NCBI RefSeq assembly: GCF_900101845.1
Contig: NZ_FNAM01000018.1
Location: 1-64,000 of the forward strand
Reading direction: 5' to 3'
Length of the DNA stretch: 64,000 nt
Source of the DNA: Sporomusa acidovorans
GTDB taxonomy: Bacteria; Bacillota; Negativicutes; Sporomusales; Sporomusaceae
Shown here: positions 1-11,138 of the stretch, one piece after another
Layout of the letters: every line of letters begins with the position of its first letter
Numbering within the stretch: position 1 is the stretch's first letter
The notes under the pieces: generated by a model
Databases searched by the model: none
Seen by the model: the letters and a program-made list of their open reading frames with translations, nothing else
What the model was told of the DNA's origin: nothing
Translations under genes and position numbers: made by a program

Positions 1-884
<884 letters not shown>

Positions 885-904
885 TTAACCATAAGATACT
901 GAGA

Positions 905-1459
905 CTACACGGCAGCGGCTTGACTTTCAAGCAGCGCCGCCTTCAGCATTTTCAGTTGGCGCTCTACACTGCCGTCAATTAATTTATCACCGATTTTGAC
1001 AACAACACCACCAATAAGTGTCTGGTCTACTGTTGTCTTAAGCACAATGTTTTTGCCGGTAACTTTGCTAAGTTTGGCCGCAAGCGCTTCCAGCTGCTCT
1101 GCGGTAAGTTCTTTAGCGGTAAAAACTTCAACCTCGGCAATATTTCTGGCTTCATTGGCTAAACGAATATACTCGCGAATAATGGCCGGCAGAGCCGGTT
1201 CGCGCCGTTTATCAATTAAAAGCAATAAAAAGTTATGGAGAAAACCATCAAGGTCGCCGGTAAAAATGCGGTTAATGGTTTCTTTTTTGGCAGGTGCCGG
1301 CACCAACGGATGGTACATAAGGGTAGCCAAATCGGCATGGCCGGCGATCGTAGTCTCCACCAGTCTAAGCTGCTTTTCTACTACGTCCAGCATAGCCTTT
1401 TCCTTGGCAATTTCATACACAGCCTGTGCGTATTTAAGTGCTAACTGATTGGTTAGCAT
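905..1459 (-). CDS. atpH: ATP synthase F1 subunit delta
   Basis: A 184-residue protein of normal length for the delta/OSCP subunit, part of the peripheral stalk that links F1 to subunit b. The N-terminal helical domain (LALKYAQAVYEIAKEKAMLD) and the C-terminal stretch LIGGVVVKIGDKLIDGSVERQL are typical of the family. The start overlaps the end of atpF by 7 bases, which suggests translational coupling. Position between atpF and atpA matches the standard operon order. Confidence 0.95.
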   Translation of the reverse strand: MLTNQLALKYAQAVYEIAKEKAMLDVVEKQLRLVETTIAGHADLATLMYHPLVPAPAKKETINRIFTGDLDGFLHNFLLLLIDKRREPALPAIIREYIRLANEARNIAEVEVFTAKELTAEQLEALAAKLSKVTGKNIVLKTTVDQTLIGGVVVKIGDKLIDGSVERQLKMLKAALLESQAAAV

Positions 1460-1956
1460 GGCAGACCACCTATTTTCTTGCCATCCAGATTATTGATGAA
1501 CTCATCAACAATCTTGGCATTGACTTGTTCGTCCATATTTTGGGCAATAATCTTGGAAGCAGCAGCCACAGCGAGCGTCACGACTTCGCCTTTGAGTTCG
1601 GCAATAGCGTGCTCGCGTTCACGGGTAATTTCTTCCTGAGTAGCCTTTAACAGCCTGGCACTTTCTTCACGGGCTTCTTTGAGCATTTCTTCCTTGGTTT
1701 GTTCAGCCAGCTTGGCGGCCTTTTCAACAATAGCCTGTGCCTGGGTACGAGCTTCAGCCAGTTGAGCAAGATATTCCTGCTTAAGTTTCTCAGCAGCTTG
1801 CTTTTCCTGTTCGGCTGTCTCCAGACTTTCAGCAATTTTGGCCTGCCGGTCAGCCAGCGCCTGCATTAGCGGTTTATATGCCACTTTAGCTAAAATAGCA
1901 ACAAGTATAAGAAAATTTATAATCTGCGCTATAAGCGTCGCATTCAAATCAACCAA
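1453..1956 (-). CDS. atpF: ATP synthase F0 subunit b
   Basis: A 167-residue peripheral stalk subunit: one N-terminal membrane helix (IAQIINFLILVAILAKVAY) followed by a long Ala/Glu/Lys-rich coiled coil. I place the start at TTG 1956 because GAGGAGGGG lies just upstream and the product MVDLNATLIAQ then has the normal length. The open frame continues upstream to 2094, but that extension does not look like subunit b. It overlaps atpH by 7 bases. Confidence 0.93.
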   Translation of the reverse strand: MVDLNATLIAQIINFLILVAILAKVAYKPLMQALADRQAKIAESLETAEQEKQAAEKLKQEYLAQLAEARTQAQAIVEKAAKLAEQTKEEMLKEAREESARLLKATQEEITREREHAIAELKGEVVTLAVAAASKIIAQNMDEQVNAKIVDEFINNLDGKKIGGLPC

Positions 1957-2041
1957 TTGAGGGCCCCTCCTCTTTCCGGCGTATAAGGGGAGCGCTGGCA
2001 GAACCATACTTCGTCCTGCCAGTCGCCCGATAACGCGTAAA

Positions 2042-2341
<300 letters not shown>

Positions 2342-2349
2342 CTATAAAA

Positions 2350-3030
2350 TCAGTGATCATTTTTTAATGAATTAGATAGATACGACATAGACAGCATAGT
2401 AAAGATAAACGCCTGTACAACGCCTACAAACACACTGAAGGCCAACCATGCTGTCGGAATAACATACGGCACCAACATGCCTAAAATAATAAGCAATATC
2501 TCACCCGCCAGAATGTTGCCAAATAGACGGAAAGATAACGTAATCGGTTTAGCCAGTTCTTCAATAATGTTAATAACAACAAAAGGAATGTAAGGTTCAA
2601 AAAAATGTTTGCAATACCTGACAGTTCCCCGTTCCTTGATACCAAGAATATGTACCAGGATAATGACCATCAAAGCTAGTCCCAGCGTTGTATTAATGTC
2701 ATTAGTTGGTGAGGTAAACCCTGGCACCAAACCCAATTCATTACCAACCACAAGGAACAAAAACAATGTGATGATTAGGGGCGCTAATTTTCTCCCCTTT
2801 GGCCCCATGGTGTTATCAATCTGATCCAGCAAGGCCGTAACAGCCATTTCCAGGAAATTTTGCCACCCACGGGGTATAATGGATGCCCGTCGTGTAGCAA
2901 GGATTGCCAAAATGATGACAATTGCCATAGTCAGCCATGTCATCATTAATGTGTCAAGATTAAAGGTAAGCCCGGCAAAATGTGCCAGCTTGTGCACACC
3001 AATTTCGTGACCTCCTCCACCATGTCCCAT
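2350..3030 (-). CDS. atpB: ATP synthase F0 subunit a
   Basis: A 226-residue integral membrane stator subunit that forms the ion half-channels against the c ring. It has about five hydrophobic segments and the conserved helix region EELAKPITLSFRLFGNILAG, which contains the essential Arg next to the c ring. It begins with a short His/Gly-rich stretch (MGHGGGGHEIG). It sits between the atpI-like gene and atpE as in standard atp operons. Confidence 0.95.
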   Translation of the reverse strand: MGHGGGGHEIGVHKLAHFAGLTFNLDTLMMTWLTMAIVIILAILATRRASIIPRGWQNFLEMAVTALLDQIDNTMGPKGRKLAPLIITLFLFLVVGNELGLVPGFTSPTNDINTTLGLALMVIILVHILGIKERGTVRYCKHFFEPYIPFVVINIIEELAKPITLSFRLFGNILAGEILLIILGMLVPYVIPTAWLAFSVFVGVVQAFIFTMLSMSYLSNSLKNDH

Positions 3031-3056
3031 AATTCATTTTCACTCCCTTCCACAAG

Positions 3057-3479
3057 TTATTCTGATTTTCCTAAATTTGTTATGAGTCCGGCAACCACAA
3101 TCCATACGGCATTCACCATAAGTACTATATGAAGTGAGAATACCCCCACTACTGCCGCCCAAAAATCAATACCCGGCACTTTGACAGCTAAAACAAGTAT
3201 CGAGATGATAAATCCATACCGGAGCAGCCAGCCTGTACGCATAGATGACAGCGCCTTTTCCGGTGGAAGCTCAGTACTTCTTTTTACCCGGCGGCACATG
3301 AGCAAAAAATAAATCAGGCTGCTTGTCCAACCGGTTAACAAACCAAGTATCATGGATATTTTGCCGGATAGTAACGCGCTGAAAATCACGAAAAATCCCC
3401 AAGCCAGCAAATGCAGCAGTGTTCGCCGCATTTGCTCGGCATAGTTGTCAGCGAACTCCATTTTGAGCAATGAAAACAT
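3057..3479 (-). CDS. atpI: ATP synthase subunit I (AtpI family)
   Basis: A 140-residue protein with four predicted membrane helices. Members of this poorly conserved family precede atpB in many Firmicutes and assist c-ring assembly or Mg2+ uptake. Assignment rests mainly on topology, length and position between the AtpZ-like gene and atpB, because sequence identity in this family is low. It is 3 bases from the gene upstream, so both are clearly co-transcribed. Confidence 0.75.
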   Translation of the reverse strand: MFSLLKMEFADNYAEQMRRTLLHLLAWGFFVIFSALLSGKISMILGLLTGWTSSLIYFLLMCRRVKRSTELPPEKALSSMRTGWLLRYGFIISILVLAVKVPGIDFWAAVVGVFSLHIVLMVNAVWIVVAGLITNLGKSE

Positions 3480-3482
3480 CCT

Positions 3483-3692
3483 TTATGACTTTACGATTTT
3501 TTTGTAGGTAGACCACAATCCGGCCAACATGCCCAAAACAATTCCGGCAACAGTAAACCAAGGGGATGTCCCCAGATAATGATCCACCCAACGGCCCAGA
3601 AACAGCCCTACTGCCACTGTAGCCACCATAGTAAGCCCAATATTGCTTGCTGTACTAAGAGCCGACCATGTTCCATTAGGTTTCTCCGGCAT
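3483..3692 (-). CDS. atpZ: AtpZ-like membrane protein
   Basis: A 69-residue protein with two membrane helices (SNIGLTMVATVAVGLFLGRW and AGIVLGMLAGLWSTYKKI), typical of the AtpZ/AtpI family found at the head of atp operons. The start MPEKPNGTW is chosen because AAGAGGTG precedes it at good spacing; the frame is open further upstream to 3743. It is the first gene of the atp operon, with the promoter expected in the ~195 bases before it. Confidence 0.75.
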   Translation of the reverse strand: MPEKPNGTWSALSTASNIGLTMVATVAVGLFLGRWVDHYLGTSPWFTVAGIVLGMLAGLWSTYKKIVKS

Positions 3693-3887
3693 TGTTTCAC
3701 CTCTTATTATAAGCTTGATCGTAATCTTGCTTATTATAACCATCCTGGTAATAAGCTATAAATTTCAGCGATATATTACCAAAAAAGGCCGGTGTCCGGT
3801 TATATATTCTATGCTAAATAAGAAAAATCCTGCTATTTTGCTGGCAGAAAGCAGTAAATTTTTTACCGATTTATCAAATATTACCTT

Positions 3888-5054
3888 TTATTTACAGTTC
3901 TCGGCTGCAAATTCATCCGGCAAGGTCTGAACCAATCCATACCGATGCAGTATTGCATGGACAATCCGGACGGCGGCCTTGCCGTCCCCGTAAGGATTTA
4001 CCGCATTCGCCATCCGTTGATACTCTTTACAGTTAACGAGCAGAGTTTTGGTCTCAGCAAACACCCGTTCCTTATCCGTACCTATCAGTTTTACGGTACC
4101 GGCAGTTAGTGCTTCGGGGCGTTCGGTTGTATCGCGTAAAACCAGTACGGGTTTACCAAGTGCCGGCGCTTCTTCCTGAATGCCGCCGGAATCCGTTAGT
4201 ATGAGATATGCTCTGGCCATGAGGTTTGCAAATGGCTGATAGTCAAGCGGATCAATCAAATGAACGCGCTCCTGAGCGCCTAACTCTTCCTGAACAACCT
4301 TGCGCACCAGCGGATTTTTATGTACCGGGAAAACAATTTCGACATCAGCAAATAAAGTAACAATATCTTTCAATGCCTGATAGACATGGCGCATAGGCTC
4401 ACCAAGATTTTCGCGACGATGGGTAGTTACCAGAATGACCTTTTTATGCGAATAGTCAATATTTTGCAGCAAGGGATCGATAAAGGTATAATTTTCATCG
4501 ACGGTCGCTTTCAGCGCATCAATCACTGTGTTGCCTGTGACAATAACCGTTTGGGCATTTACATTTTCCCGCAGCAGATTTTGTTTGGCAGTAACCGTCG
4601 GTGCAAAATGAATATCGGCTAACGAGCCGGTAAGCTTGCGGTTCATTTCCTCCGGATAGGGAGAATATTTGTCGCCTGTCCGCAGTCCGGCTTCAACATG
4701 ACCGACTGCCGTCTGGTGATAATAAGCAGCCAGCGCGCCGGCAAATGTTGTCGTTGTATCACCATGAACCAGGACAATATCAGGTTTTTCCTCAGCCAAC
4801 ACCTGATTTAAACCTTGCATGGCCCGGCAGGTAATATCGAATAGGGTCTGCCCCCGGCTCATAATGTCAAGATCATGGTCCGGGGTAATCTTAAATAAGG
4901 TAAGTACTTGGTCAAGCATCTCGCGGTGCTGGGCCGTAACAGTAACAATCGGTGTTATATGTTCTGGATGTTTTGCTAAGGCAAGTACAACCGGTGCCAT
5001 TTTTATGGCTTCAGGCCTTGTTCCGAAAACAGTCATAACCTTAATGCGTGACAT
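3888..5054 (-). CDS. wecB: UDP-N-acetylglucosamine 2-epimerase (non-hydrolysing)
   Basis: A 388-residue enzyme that interconverts UDP-GlcNAc and UDP-ManNAc, the entry to ManNAc-containing surface polymers. [13 protein letters not shown] at the N-terminus, [38 protein letters not shown] and [19 protein letters not shown] are hallmark motifs. Start MSRIKVMTV has AAGGAG 8 bases upstream. It lies downstream of the lipid-linked sugar transferase at 5170-6213, which fits a shared envelope role. Confidence 0.95.
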   Translation of the reverse strand: MSRIKVMTVFGTRPEAIKMAPVVLALAKHPEHITPIVTVTAQHREMLDQVLTLFKITPDHDLDIMSRGQTLFDITCRAMQGLNQVLAEEKPDIVLVHGDTTTTFAGALAAYYHQTAVGHVEAGLRTGDKYSPYPEEMNRKLTGSLADIHFAPTVTAKQNLLRENVNAQTVIVTGNTVIDALKATVDENYTFIDPLLQNIDYSHKKVILVTTHRRENLGEPMRHVYQALKDIVTLFADVEIVFPVHKNPLVRKVVQEELGAQERVHLIDPLDYQPFANLMARAYLILTDSGGIQEEAPALGKPVLVLRDTTERPEALTAGTVKLIGTDKERVFAETKTLLVNCKEYQRMANAVNPYGDGKAAVRIVHAILHRYGLVQTLPDEFAAENCK

Positions 5055-5114
5055 AAATTCTGCTCCTTCCGCTGGCAACATGTGGAGTTTTTCACTTTTT
5101 CCACCGATAGCAAC

Positions 5115-5141
5115 AGGCGGGCAAAAATGCCCGCCTATTAT
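5115..5141. terminator. GC-rich hairpin between tagO and wecB
   Basis: Nine-base arms (AGGCGGGCA / TGCCCGCCT) flank a four-A loop. There is no long T tract on the minus strand, so it may be an attenuating or processing hairpin and not a full terminator. Confidence 0.5.
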
Positions 5142-5169
5142 TCCATCCTAGTTCTGTATAACTATACGA

Positions 5170-6213
5170 TTAATGCACAGAATCACTACGTTTAAGCACT
5201 CCATCGTTATTGCTCAGCACACCAATCTTTTTTGCACCCAAAAAAGCAACAACAATAATTGATAAAATAATAAGTGCAGCATAGGCTTTGCTTACTTCTG
5301 TAAGAACGATTGCACTTACGCCCAAACAACCACTAATGACATACATCAACAAAACAGCCTGTTTCTGACTTAAGCCCATAGCTAACAAGCGATGATGCAG
5401 GTGGCCCCTGTCGGGTTTGAAAATTGGTCGCCCATTCATATAACGGCGAATGATCGCAAAGGCGGTATCCATAATTGGCAACCCCAAAGCGACAATAGGA
5501 ACTACCAAAGCAATTGTTGCCGCACTTTTAACGGCTCCCAGTATAGAAACTGCCGCTAACATATACCCTAAGAACATACTGCCCGTATCGCCCATAAAAA
5601 TCTTGGCAGGGTTAAAGTTATGCTGCAAAAAGCCCAGCGCACTGCCGGCCAATGCCGCTGTCAAAATAGCCACTGTCCAGAAATTTTGTTCCAGGGCTAC
5701 TAATAAAATCGTAACCGACGCAATGGTTGATACCCCGGCCGCCAGTCCGTCCAAACCATCAATCAGATTGACGGTGTTTGTCAGGCTTACCACCCAGATA
5801 ATGGTAAGAGGGATAGATAAATAATTAACATAAATCATATCGCCAAACGGATTGGTCAACCACTCAATCCGAACATCAAATAAAACAAGTACAATGGCTG
5901 CCATAATTTGCCCCAGCAGTTTCACCTTAGCAGACAGTTGCATCAAATCATCAATAATGCCAACTGTCAAGATAAGTGTACCGCCTAATAACAAGCCTAA
6001 GATTTCATGGCTAATATGCATACTGGACAATACAGCCAGTACAAAACCAAAATATATAGCAAGTCCACCCATCCGTGGAATGGGAACCGTATGCACTTTA
6101 CGGGCGTCAGGAGCGTCCATGGCCCCTGCCTTAATAGCTAATTCCTTGACACGCGGAGTGATAAAGTAAGCCGCTGCTAAAGCAACAGTGAAAGCCACTA
6201 CATATGTTTGCAT
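5170..6213 (-). CDS. tagO: Undecaprenyl-phosphate GlcNAc-1-phosphate transferase (WecA/TagO family)
   Basis: A 347-residue polytopic membrane enzyme that loads a sugar-phosphate from a UDP-sugar onto undecaprenyl phosphate. MDAPDARKVHTVPIPRMGG, DDLMQLSAK (Asp-Asp), NTVNLIDGLDGLAAG and FMGDTGSMFLG are the MraY/WecA motifs; the HLHHRLL motif near residue 273 separates WecA/TagO from MraY. It likely starts the lipid-linked glycan that uses the wecB product. The organism probably has an outer membrane, so the polymer is not necessarily teichoic acid. Confidence 0.92.
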   Translation of the reverse strand: MQTYVVAFTVALAAAYFITPRVKELAIKAGAMDAPDARKVHTVPIPRMGGLAIYFGFVLAVLSSMHISHEILGLLLGGTLILTVGIIDDLMQLSAKVKLLGQIMAAIVLVLFDVRIEWLTNPFGDMIYVNYLSIPLTIIWVVSLTNTVNLIDGLDGLAAGVSTIASVTILLVALEQNFWTVAILTAALAGSALGFLQHNFNPAKIFMGDTGSMFLGYMLAAVSILGAVKSAATIALVVPIVALGLPIMDTAFAIIRRYMNGRPIFKPDRGHLHHRLLAMGLSQKQAVLLMYVISGCLGVSAIVLTEVSKAYAALIILSIIVVAFLGAKKIGVLSNNDGVLKRSDSVH

Positions 6214-6393
6214 ATGCTAACACCTCATTTCTACGCACCATTCATTGTACCTCAACTGCATAAAAGTTGTCAATCGCTAGCGAATAGACAAAGCTTTGTT
6301 TTTGTATTATTTTCATTATCAGTAACTATATGCATCACGTAAAGATAGTATGTCTCGATCACCGGCAAATACCCACTCTTGGATCAGTTAGTT

Positions 6394-7068
6394 CTACCGG
6401 CAGTAACCCTTACGGCGCAGTTTATCCACATGACCGGCAACCAGCGACGGTATATGTACAGCATGGCGCTGCGCAAGTATATACATCATGGTAAAACAGC
6501 ATTGGGCCACATCCAGCAGTTCCAAGGCCGCGCCCCGGTTCACCTGGTTGACGGTAAGGCGTGCCTGCTCACCCGACGCACCGGCATGCTTACCGAGAAA
6601 CTGGGTAAGTTCTCCGAGTTCTTCCTGAATTTTGCATACAGTAGTTAACAAGGTGACATCAGCAAGTTCGAGATGAGGTAAACTAATATATTTATAATTA
6701 CCGCCATGGAGTTTTTTTATCGTGGTGATGCGGTAGCTTTGGCTATCATCATAGGCATACCCCTTATCAATAAGTTTGGCGAGATGTTCGCCAATCAGAC
6801 TGTCGGCGTCAATACCAAAGTTGTCTTCCATAACGAAAATCATAGTTACACAGGTTTGGGCAACGTCTAAAAGTTCCTCTTTGACATCATTAAGCAGTTC
6901 GGCGGCTACCGGCTGGTGCGCCAGTTCCGCCGGGCTTAATTTTTCCCAAGGTATAAACTTCAGCACGGCACGTGCCAATTCTCCGGCCTCTTCCATTGCT
7001 TTAAGCAAGGTGGAGTCCAGGGTTGGATTCAGATTATTGAGTTTTGGCAAATAGATGGCTTCTACCAT
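6394..7068 (-). CDS. Tandem MazG-like nucleotide pyrophosphohydrolase
   Basis: A 224-residue protein with two similar all-alpha MazG-like halves. Each carries the EExxE plus ExxD signature: EEAGELARA with ELLDVAQTC (about residues 26-72), and EELGELTQF with ELLDVAQCC (about residues 149-190). The repeat suggests an internal duplication of an NTP pyrophosphohydrolase module that normally works as a dimer. It sits 8 bases downstream of the dCMP deaminase gene, so a nucleotide-pool cleansing role is likely; the substrate is unknown. Confidence 0.7.
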   Translation of the reverse strand: MVEAIYLPKLNNLNPTLDSTLLKAMEEAGELARAVLKFIPWEKLSPAELAHQPVAAELLNDVKEELLDVAQTCVTMIFVMEDNFGIDADSLIGEHLAKLIDKGYAYDDSQSYRITTIKKLHGGNYKYISLPHLELADVTLLTTVCKIQEELGELTQFLGKHAGASGEQARLTVNQVNRGAALELLDVAQCCFTMMYILAQRHAVHIPSLVAGHVDKLRRKGYCR

Positions 7069-7076
7069 ATAATCCC

Positions 7077-7550
7077 CTATATGTCTGCTTTATCAAAGCA
7101 AATATAATCGATTGCCGCTTCAGCAATTAATTGTTCGGCCAGTTTGTCCGGATAGCTATACTGATAAACAATGCGGATGATGCCCGCATTGATGAGGATT
7201 TTGGTGCAAGCAGAACAGGGCTGGTGCGTAGAATAAATGGTCGCACCCCGAATAGGAACTCCATACATAGCCGCCTGGACAACCGCACTTTGCTCAGCAT
7301 GAAGACCCCGGCAAAGTTCCTGCCGCTGGCCGGACGGCACGTGATTAACCGCACGCACACAGCCTACCTCGCCGCAATGAGGCAAACCACACGGCGCACC
7401 ATTATAGCCAGTACTGAGCAAACGCCGGTCTTTGACGATAACAGCCCCAATCTGGCGGCGCAGGCAGGTCGAGCGGGTAGCAACCACCTTGGTTATTTCC
7501 ATAAAATACTCATCCCAGGACGGTCGAACAGGGTCTTGGTTATCATGCAT
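7077..7550 (-). CDS. comEB: dCMP/cytidine deaminase family (ComEB-like)
   Basis: A 157-residue zinc deaminase. The zinc and catalytic motifs HAEQSA and PCSACTKILINAGI are intact, and WDEYFMEITKVVATRSTC with GAVIVKDRRLLSTGYNGAP is typical of dCMP deaminases. The reaction converts dCMP to dUMP for thymidylate synthesis. It is followed by the MazG-like gene at 8 bases and preceded by upp, giving a pyrimidine group. Confidence 0.9.
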   Translation of the reverse strand: MHDNQDPVRPSWDEYFMEITKVVATRSTCLRRQIGAVIVKDRRLLSTGYNGAPCGLPHCGEVGCVRAVNHVPSGQRQELCRGLHAEQSAVVQAAMYGVPIRGATIYSTHQPCSACTKILINAGIIRIVYQYSYPDKLAEQLIAEAAIDYICFDKADI

Positions 7551-7607
7551 GCTATTCTACCCCCTTTGCCATTTAGTGTATTCTTATTTTACGAAAAAAG
7601 ACCCGCT

Positions 7608-8234
7608 TTACTTGGTGCCGAAAATCCGGTCGCCGGCATCGCCCAAGCCCGGTACAATATAACCATTTTCGTTAAGATGACTGTCAACAGCCGCCACATA
7701 CACCTCAACATCAGGATGATGGGAATTAACCATATTAACGCCCTCCGGCGCTGCCACCAGGCACATCAATTTAATCTGCTTAGCGCCCCTGGCTTTCAAC
7801 ATATCAATCGCTGCCACTGACGATCCGCCGGTAGCCAGCATCGGATCAATCACTATAAGTTCGCGTTCGGCGACATCGGTAGGCAACTTGCAATAATATT
7901 CCACAGGTTTTAGTGTGTCATGGTCACGATATAAGCCAATATGCCCGACTTTGGCGGCGGGAATCAGCCTTAAGATGCCGTTCACCATGCCTAGTCCGGC
8001 GCGCAGGATTGGCACAACACCAATTTTTTTGCCTGACAAAACTTTGCAGGTGCAAGTGGTCAGCGGTGTTTCCACTGTGGTTTCTTCCAAGGGCATATTA
8101 CGGGTTAATTCGTAGGCCATGAGCATGGCAATTTCTTCCAAAAGCTCACGGAACTCCTTGGTGCCTGTCCTGACATCGCGAATAAGCGAAAGTTTATGCT
8201 GGATAAGCGGGTGATCGATTACCTTTACTTGCAT
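7608..8234 (-). CDS. upp: Uracil phosphoribosyltransferase
   Basis: A 208-residue enzyme that makes UMP from uracil and PRPP. The PRPP loop [17 protein letters not shown] and the C-terminal uracil-binding stretch [17 protein letters not shown] are present, and length matches the family. It lies 19 bases downstream of glyA, a gene pair that recurs beside the atp operon in many Firmicutes. Confidence 0.97.
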   Translation of the reverse strand: MQVKVIDHPLIQHKLSLIRDVRTGTKEFRELLEEIAMLMAYELTRNMPLEETTVETPLTTCTCKVLSGKKIGVVPILRAGLGMVNGILRLIPAAKVGHIGLYRDHDTLKPVEYYCKLPTDVAERELIVIDPMLATGGSSVAAIDMLKARGAKQIKLMCLVAAPEGVNMVNSHHPDVEVYVAAVDSHLNENGYIVPGLGDAGDRIFGTK

Positions 8235-8253
8235 ACAGTCATCTCTCCTTACC

Positions 8254-9489
8254 TTACGCGTATAACGGATATTTGCGGCATAACTTTGCCACCAGTGCGC
8301 GCGCTTTATCTTGGGTTACGCTGTCGTCCGGTTTTGTCAGTGTCATGGCGATGATTTCACCAATTGTCACCATATCCTGTTCCACCATTCCGCGGGAGGT
8401 AACAGCAGGCACGCCAATGCGGATGCCGCTTGTCACCAGCGGGCTGGCCGGATCGCCCGGAATCGCATTTTTGTTGACGGTAACACCAATTTCGTCCAAA
8501 AGGTGCTCAGCCTGCTTGCCGGTAAGATTTTGCGAGCGCAAATCAACAAGCATCAAATGATTGTCTGTCCCGCCCGACACCAGGGTAAAACCGCTTTGCA
8601 CAAGTTTTTCGGCCAGCGCCTGGGCATTTTTGACAATTTGTCCCTGATAATTGCGGAATTCCTGACTAAGCGCTTCCTTGAACGCTACCGCTTTAGCGGC
8701 AATGACATGCATTAACGGGCCGCCCTGTATTCCCGGGAATATGGCTTTATCGATGGCCTTGGCATACTGGGAACGGCACAAAATCATACCGCCGCGCGGT
8801 CCGCGCAGTGTTTTATGGGTAGTAGTAGTAACAATATCGGCGTGTGGTACCGGACTAGGATGCAAACCAGCGGCCACTAAGCCGGCAATATGAGCCATAT
8901 CCACCATTAACATGGCACCGGCGTCACGGGCGATTTGCCCCAGCCGGGCAAAATCGATAATCCGGGGATAGGCACTGGCACCGGCTACAATCATTTTCGG
9001 CTTATTCTTATAAGCAAGTTCAGCGACCTCTTCGTAATCAATGCGATGGGAAACCGGATCTACACCATAGGCAACTACTTTGAAATATTGTCCGGATATA
9101 TTTACAGGACTGCCATGCGTCAGGTGACCGCCATGCGCAAGGTTCATGCCCAAAATGGTGTCGCCGGGTTTTAAAAAGGCAAAATATACGGCGGTGTTGG
9201 CCTGAGCACCGGAGTGTGGCTGCACATTAACATGCTCGGCGCCAAAAATTTTTTTTGCTCTGTCGATAGCCAGTTGTTCAACAATATCAACATATTCACA
9301 GCCGCCATAGTAGCGGTGTCCGGGATAGCCCTCGGCGTATTTATTGGTAAGTACCGATCCCTGAGCTTCCATAACAGCTTTACTGACAAAATTTTCAGAT
9401 GCGATTAATTCCAACTTATTTTGCTGGCGATTGCGTTCAAGGTCAATTGCTTGTTTTACTTCTGGATCTACGCCTGCGAGTATTGTCAT
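8254..9489 (-). CDS. glyA: Serine hydroxymethyltransferase
   Basis: A 411-residue PLP enzyme that interconverts serine plus tetrahydrofolate with glycine plus methylene-tetrahydrofolate. The PLP lysine is in [15 protein letters not shown], and [15 protein letters not shown] and [14 protein letters not shown] are diagnostic. GAGGAGG-type ribosome site precedes the ATG. It supplies one-carbon units and may connect to the tetrahydrofolate-dependent methyl transfer encoded later in the window. Confidence 0.97.
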   Translation of the reverse strand: MTILAGVDPEVKQAIDLERNRQQNKLELIASENFVSKAVMEAQGSVLTNKYAEGYPGHRYYGGCEYVDIVEQLAIDRAKKIFGAEHVNVQPHSGAQANTAVYFAFLKPGDTILGMNLAHGGHLTHGSPVNISGQYFKVVAYGVDPVSHRIDYEEVAELAYKNKPKMIVAGASAYPRIIDFARLGQIARDAGAMLMVDMAHIAGLVAAGLHPSPVPHADIVTTTTHKTLRGPRGGMILCRSQYAKAIDKAIFPGIQGGPLMHVIAAKAVAFKEALSQEFRNYQGQIVKNAQALAEKLVQSGFTLVSGGTDNHLMLVDLRSQNLTGKQAEHLLDEIGVTVNKNAIPGDPASPLVTSGIRIGVPAVTSRGMVEQDMVTIGEIIAMTLTKPDDSVTQDKARALVAKLCRKYPLYA

Positions 9490-9527
9490 TAAAATTCCTC
9501 CTCAAGAACATAAAAAGTAATCGTATT

Positions 9528-10088
9528 TTAGCCTAATTCATAAATGGCGCGGGCACCGCCGATTAGCTTGGGCCTGGTTCGAGCCGCTGTTAAGTAAGCC
9601 TCACCAATATATTTTTGTGTCAGGCGCACAGGAACTGCCACTCTTTTGATATGCATACCAATCAGTGTGCTGCCAATATCAAGACCGGCGTGGGCGCTAA
9701 TGGCTTCCACCACCGTCGGCTTGGCAAACTCACGCATAGCCTGGGCAGCCAATGCTCCGCCTGCTTTAGCAACCGGGATAACAGTAACCTCTTCGAGATG
9801 ATGATTGGCAGCAACCGGCCGTTCCACAACAAGAGCACGGTTAAGGTGTTCGCAGCATTGAATCGCCAGTGAAACCTGATACCAAGAACAAACTCGTAAA
9901 AGGCCGGTCAAAATCCGGGCAGCAACTACCTCTGATCCGTAAGAGCCGATGCGGGCGCCTTGCACCTCACTGGTGCTGCAGCCGACAACCAGGATTTGTC
10001 CTGGCTGCAACTGAGCGATTTTTAATAATTCCTCGGTTGCCTGTACTGTTTGCCTGCCAATTGTTGCCAGGTCCGTATCCATGGTCAT
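9528..10088 (-). CDS. TIGR01440/YwlG (DUF436) family protein
   Basis: A 186-residue protein of the conserved YwlG family, biochemical function not established. Recognised by LVVGCSTSEVQGARIGS near the N-terminus, IQCCEHLNRALVVER, and the C-terminal HIKRVAVPVR. It lies between rpiB and glyA, the same neighbourhood as ywlG in Bacillus. Start could be at the first or second Met of MTMDTDL. Confidence 0.85.
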   Translation of the reverse strand: MTMDTDLATIGRQTVQATEELLKIAQLQPGQILVVGCSTSEVQGARIGSYGSEVVAARILTGLLRVCSWYQVSLAIQCCEHLNRALVVERPVAANHHLEEVTVIPVAKAGGALAAQAMREFAKPTVVEAISAHAGLDIGSTLIGMHIKRVAVPVRLTQKYIGEAYLTAARTRPKLIGGARAIYELG

Positions 10089-10099
10089 TCACCCCAACT

Positions 10100-10543
10100 T
10101 TAGCTGTCTTTTTCCAAAGCCATAATTTTATCCACACGGCAGGCATGACGACCGCCGGCAAATTTGGCGTTTAACCATACCTCCACGATCATGCGGGCTA
10201 AACCAAAACCAATCACCCGTTCTCCCAGCGTTAAAATATTGGCATCATTATGCTCGCGCGACATCTGCGCAGAAAATACATCATTGCAGAGAGCCGCTCT
10301 GATTCCTTTTATTTTGTTGGCGGCAATACTCACGCCAATGCCTGTGCCGCAAACAATAATGCCCCGCTCATACTCGCCTTTCGCCACTGACTCGGCTACT
10401 TGACGGGAAATGTCGGGGTAATCAACCGACTCGGAAGTATATGTGCCAAAATCATGGAACTCTACCTTGAGTTCATTAAGCAAAGTTTTAAGCTCTTCTT
10501 TTAAACGAAAACCGCCATGATCGCTGCCAATTGCCACTTTCAT
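10100..10543 (-). CDS. rpiB: Ribose-5-phosphate isomerase B
   Basis: A 147-residue RpiB/LacAB-family isomerase. IGSDHGGFRLKEEL at the start, the catalytic Cys in IIVCGTGIGVSIAANK, and the anion-binding ALCNDVFSAQMSREHNDANIL region are clear. The start MKVAIGSDHG is chosen because it matches the family; an upstream open frame to 10636 is unsupported and would overlap the phosphatase gene. Confidence 0.95.
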   Translation of the reverse strand: MKVAIGSDHGGFRLKEELKTLLNELKVEFHDFGTYTSESVDYPDISRQVAESVAKGEYERGIIVCGTGIGVSIAANKIKGIRAALCNDVFSAQMSREHNDANILTLGERVIGFGLARMIVEVWLNAKFAGGRHACRVDKIMALEKDS

Positions 10544-10599
10544 TGCAGTAACACTTCCTATGCATATATTTGTACATCTTTTCACCTTTTCAACATCAA

Positions 10600-11064
10600 T
10601 TACTTTTTTCCTGCTAAACTGACAATTTTTCCCCATGATTTGCTGAGCAGCCGTTCAAGTTGTCCGGCACATTCCCGATACCGGGCCTCATTACCGCCAA
10701 ACGGATCGGCAACATCCTGTAATTCACCGGCAAACTCAGCCAGGGTGTATATTTTCCCTGCCATACCGGGAGCCAGGTCCACGAGCGTTTGTTTGTGCGC
10801 CGCCGTCATCGTGAGAACCAAATCGGCTGCCTGTAGTTTTACTAAGTCGAGTTGCTGAGAACAATGCTTGTCCAAACTGCAACCAGCCTGGCGCATAACA
10901 GCCTGAGCATGAAGCGAAGCCGGCTGCTGCCAGGCTGAAATTCCGGCTGAAGCCACCATAATTTCACCGGCTAATCCCGCTTGTTCAATCATATTGGCCA
11001 GCAATGCGGCAGCCATCGGGCTGCGACAGGTATTGCCGGTGCAGACAATTAGAATTTCGAACAT
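10600..11064 (-). CDS. ywlE: Low-molecular-weight protein phosphatase (YwlE-like)
   Basis: A 154-residue LMW phosphatase with the P-loop VCTGNTCRSP directly at the N-terminus and the acid loop DVADPFGG near residue 120. In Bacillus the homologue in this gene neighbourhood (YwlE) removes phosphate from arginine residues; the Thr after CTGN is the position linked to phospho-arginine preference, so that specificity is plausible. Start at ATG 11064 has AGAAGGAG upstream. Confidence 0.88.
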   Translation of the reverse strand: MFEILIVCTGNTCRSPMAAALLANMIEQAGLAGEIMVASAGISAWQQPASLHAQAVMRQAGCSLDKHCSQQLDLVKLQAADLVLTMTAAHKQTLVDLAPGMAGKIYTLAEFAGELQDVADPFGGNEARYRECAGQLERLLSKSWGKIVSLAGKK

Positions 11065-11138
11065 CTTCGTCCAACTCCTTCTATTTTGTGTCAGGAAAAA
11101 ATTTCTCATACCTGCATGTGCCGTTGTCAGCCTCGCAG

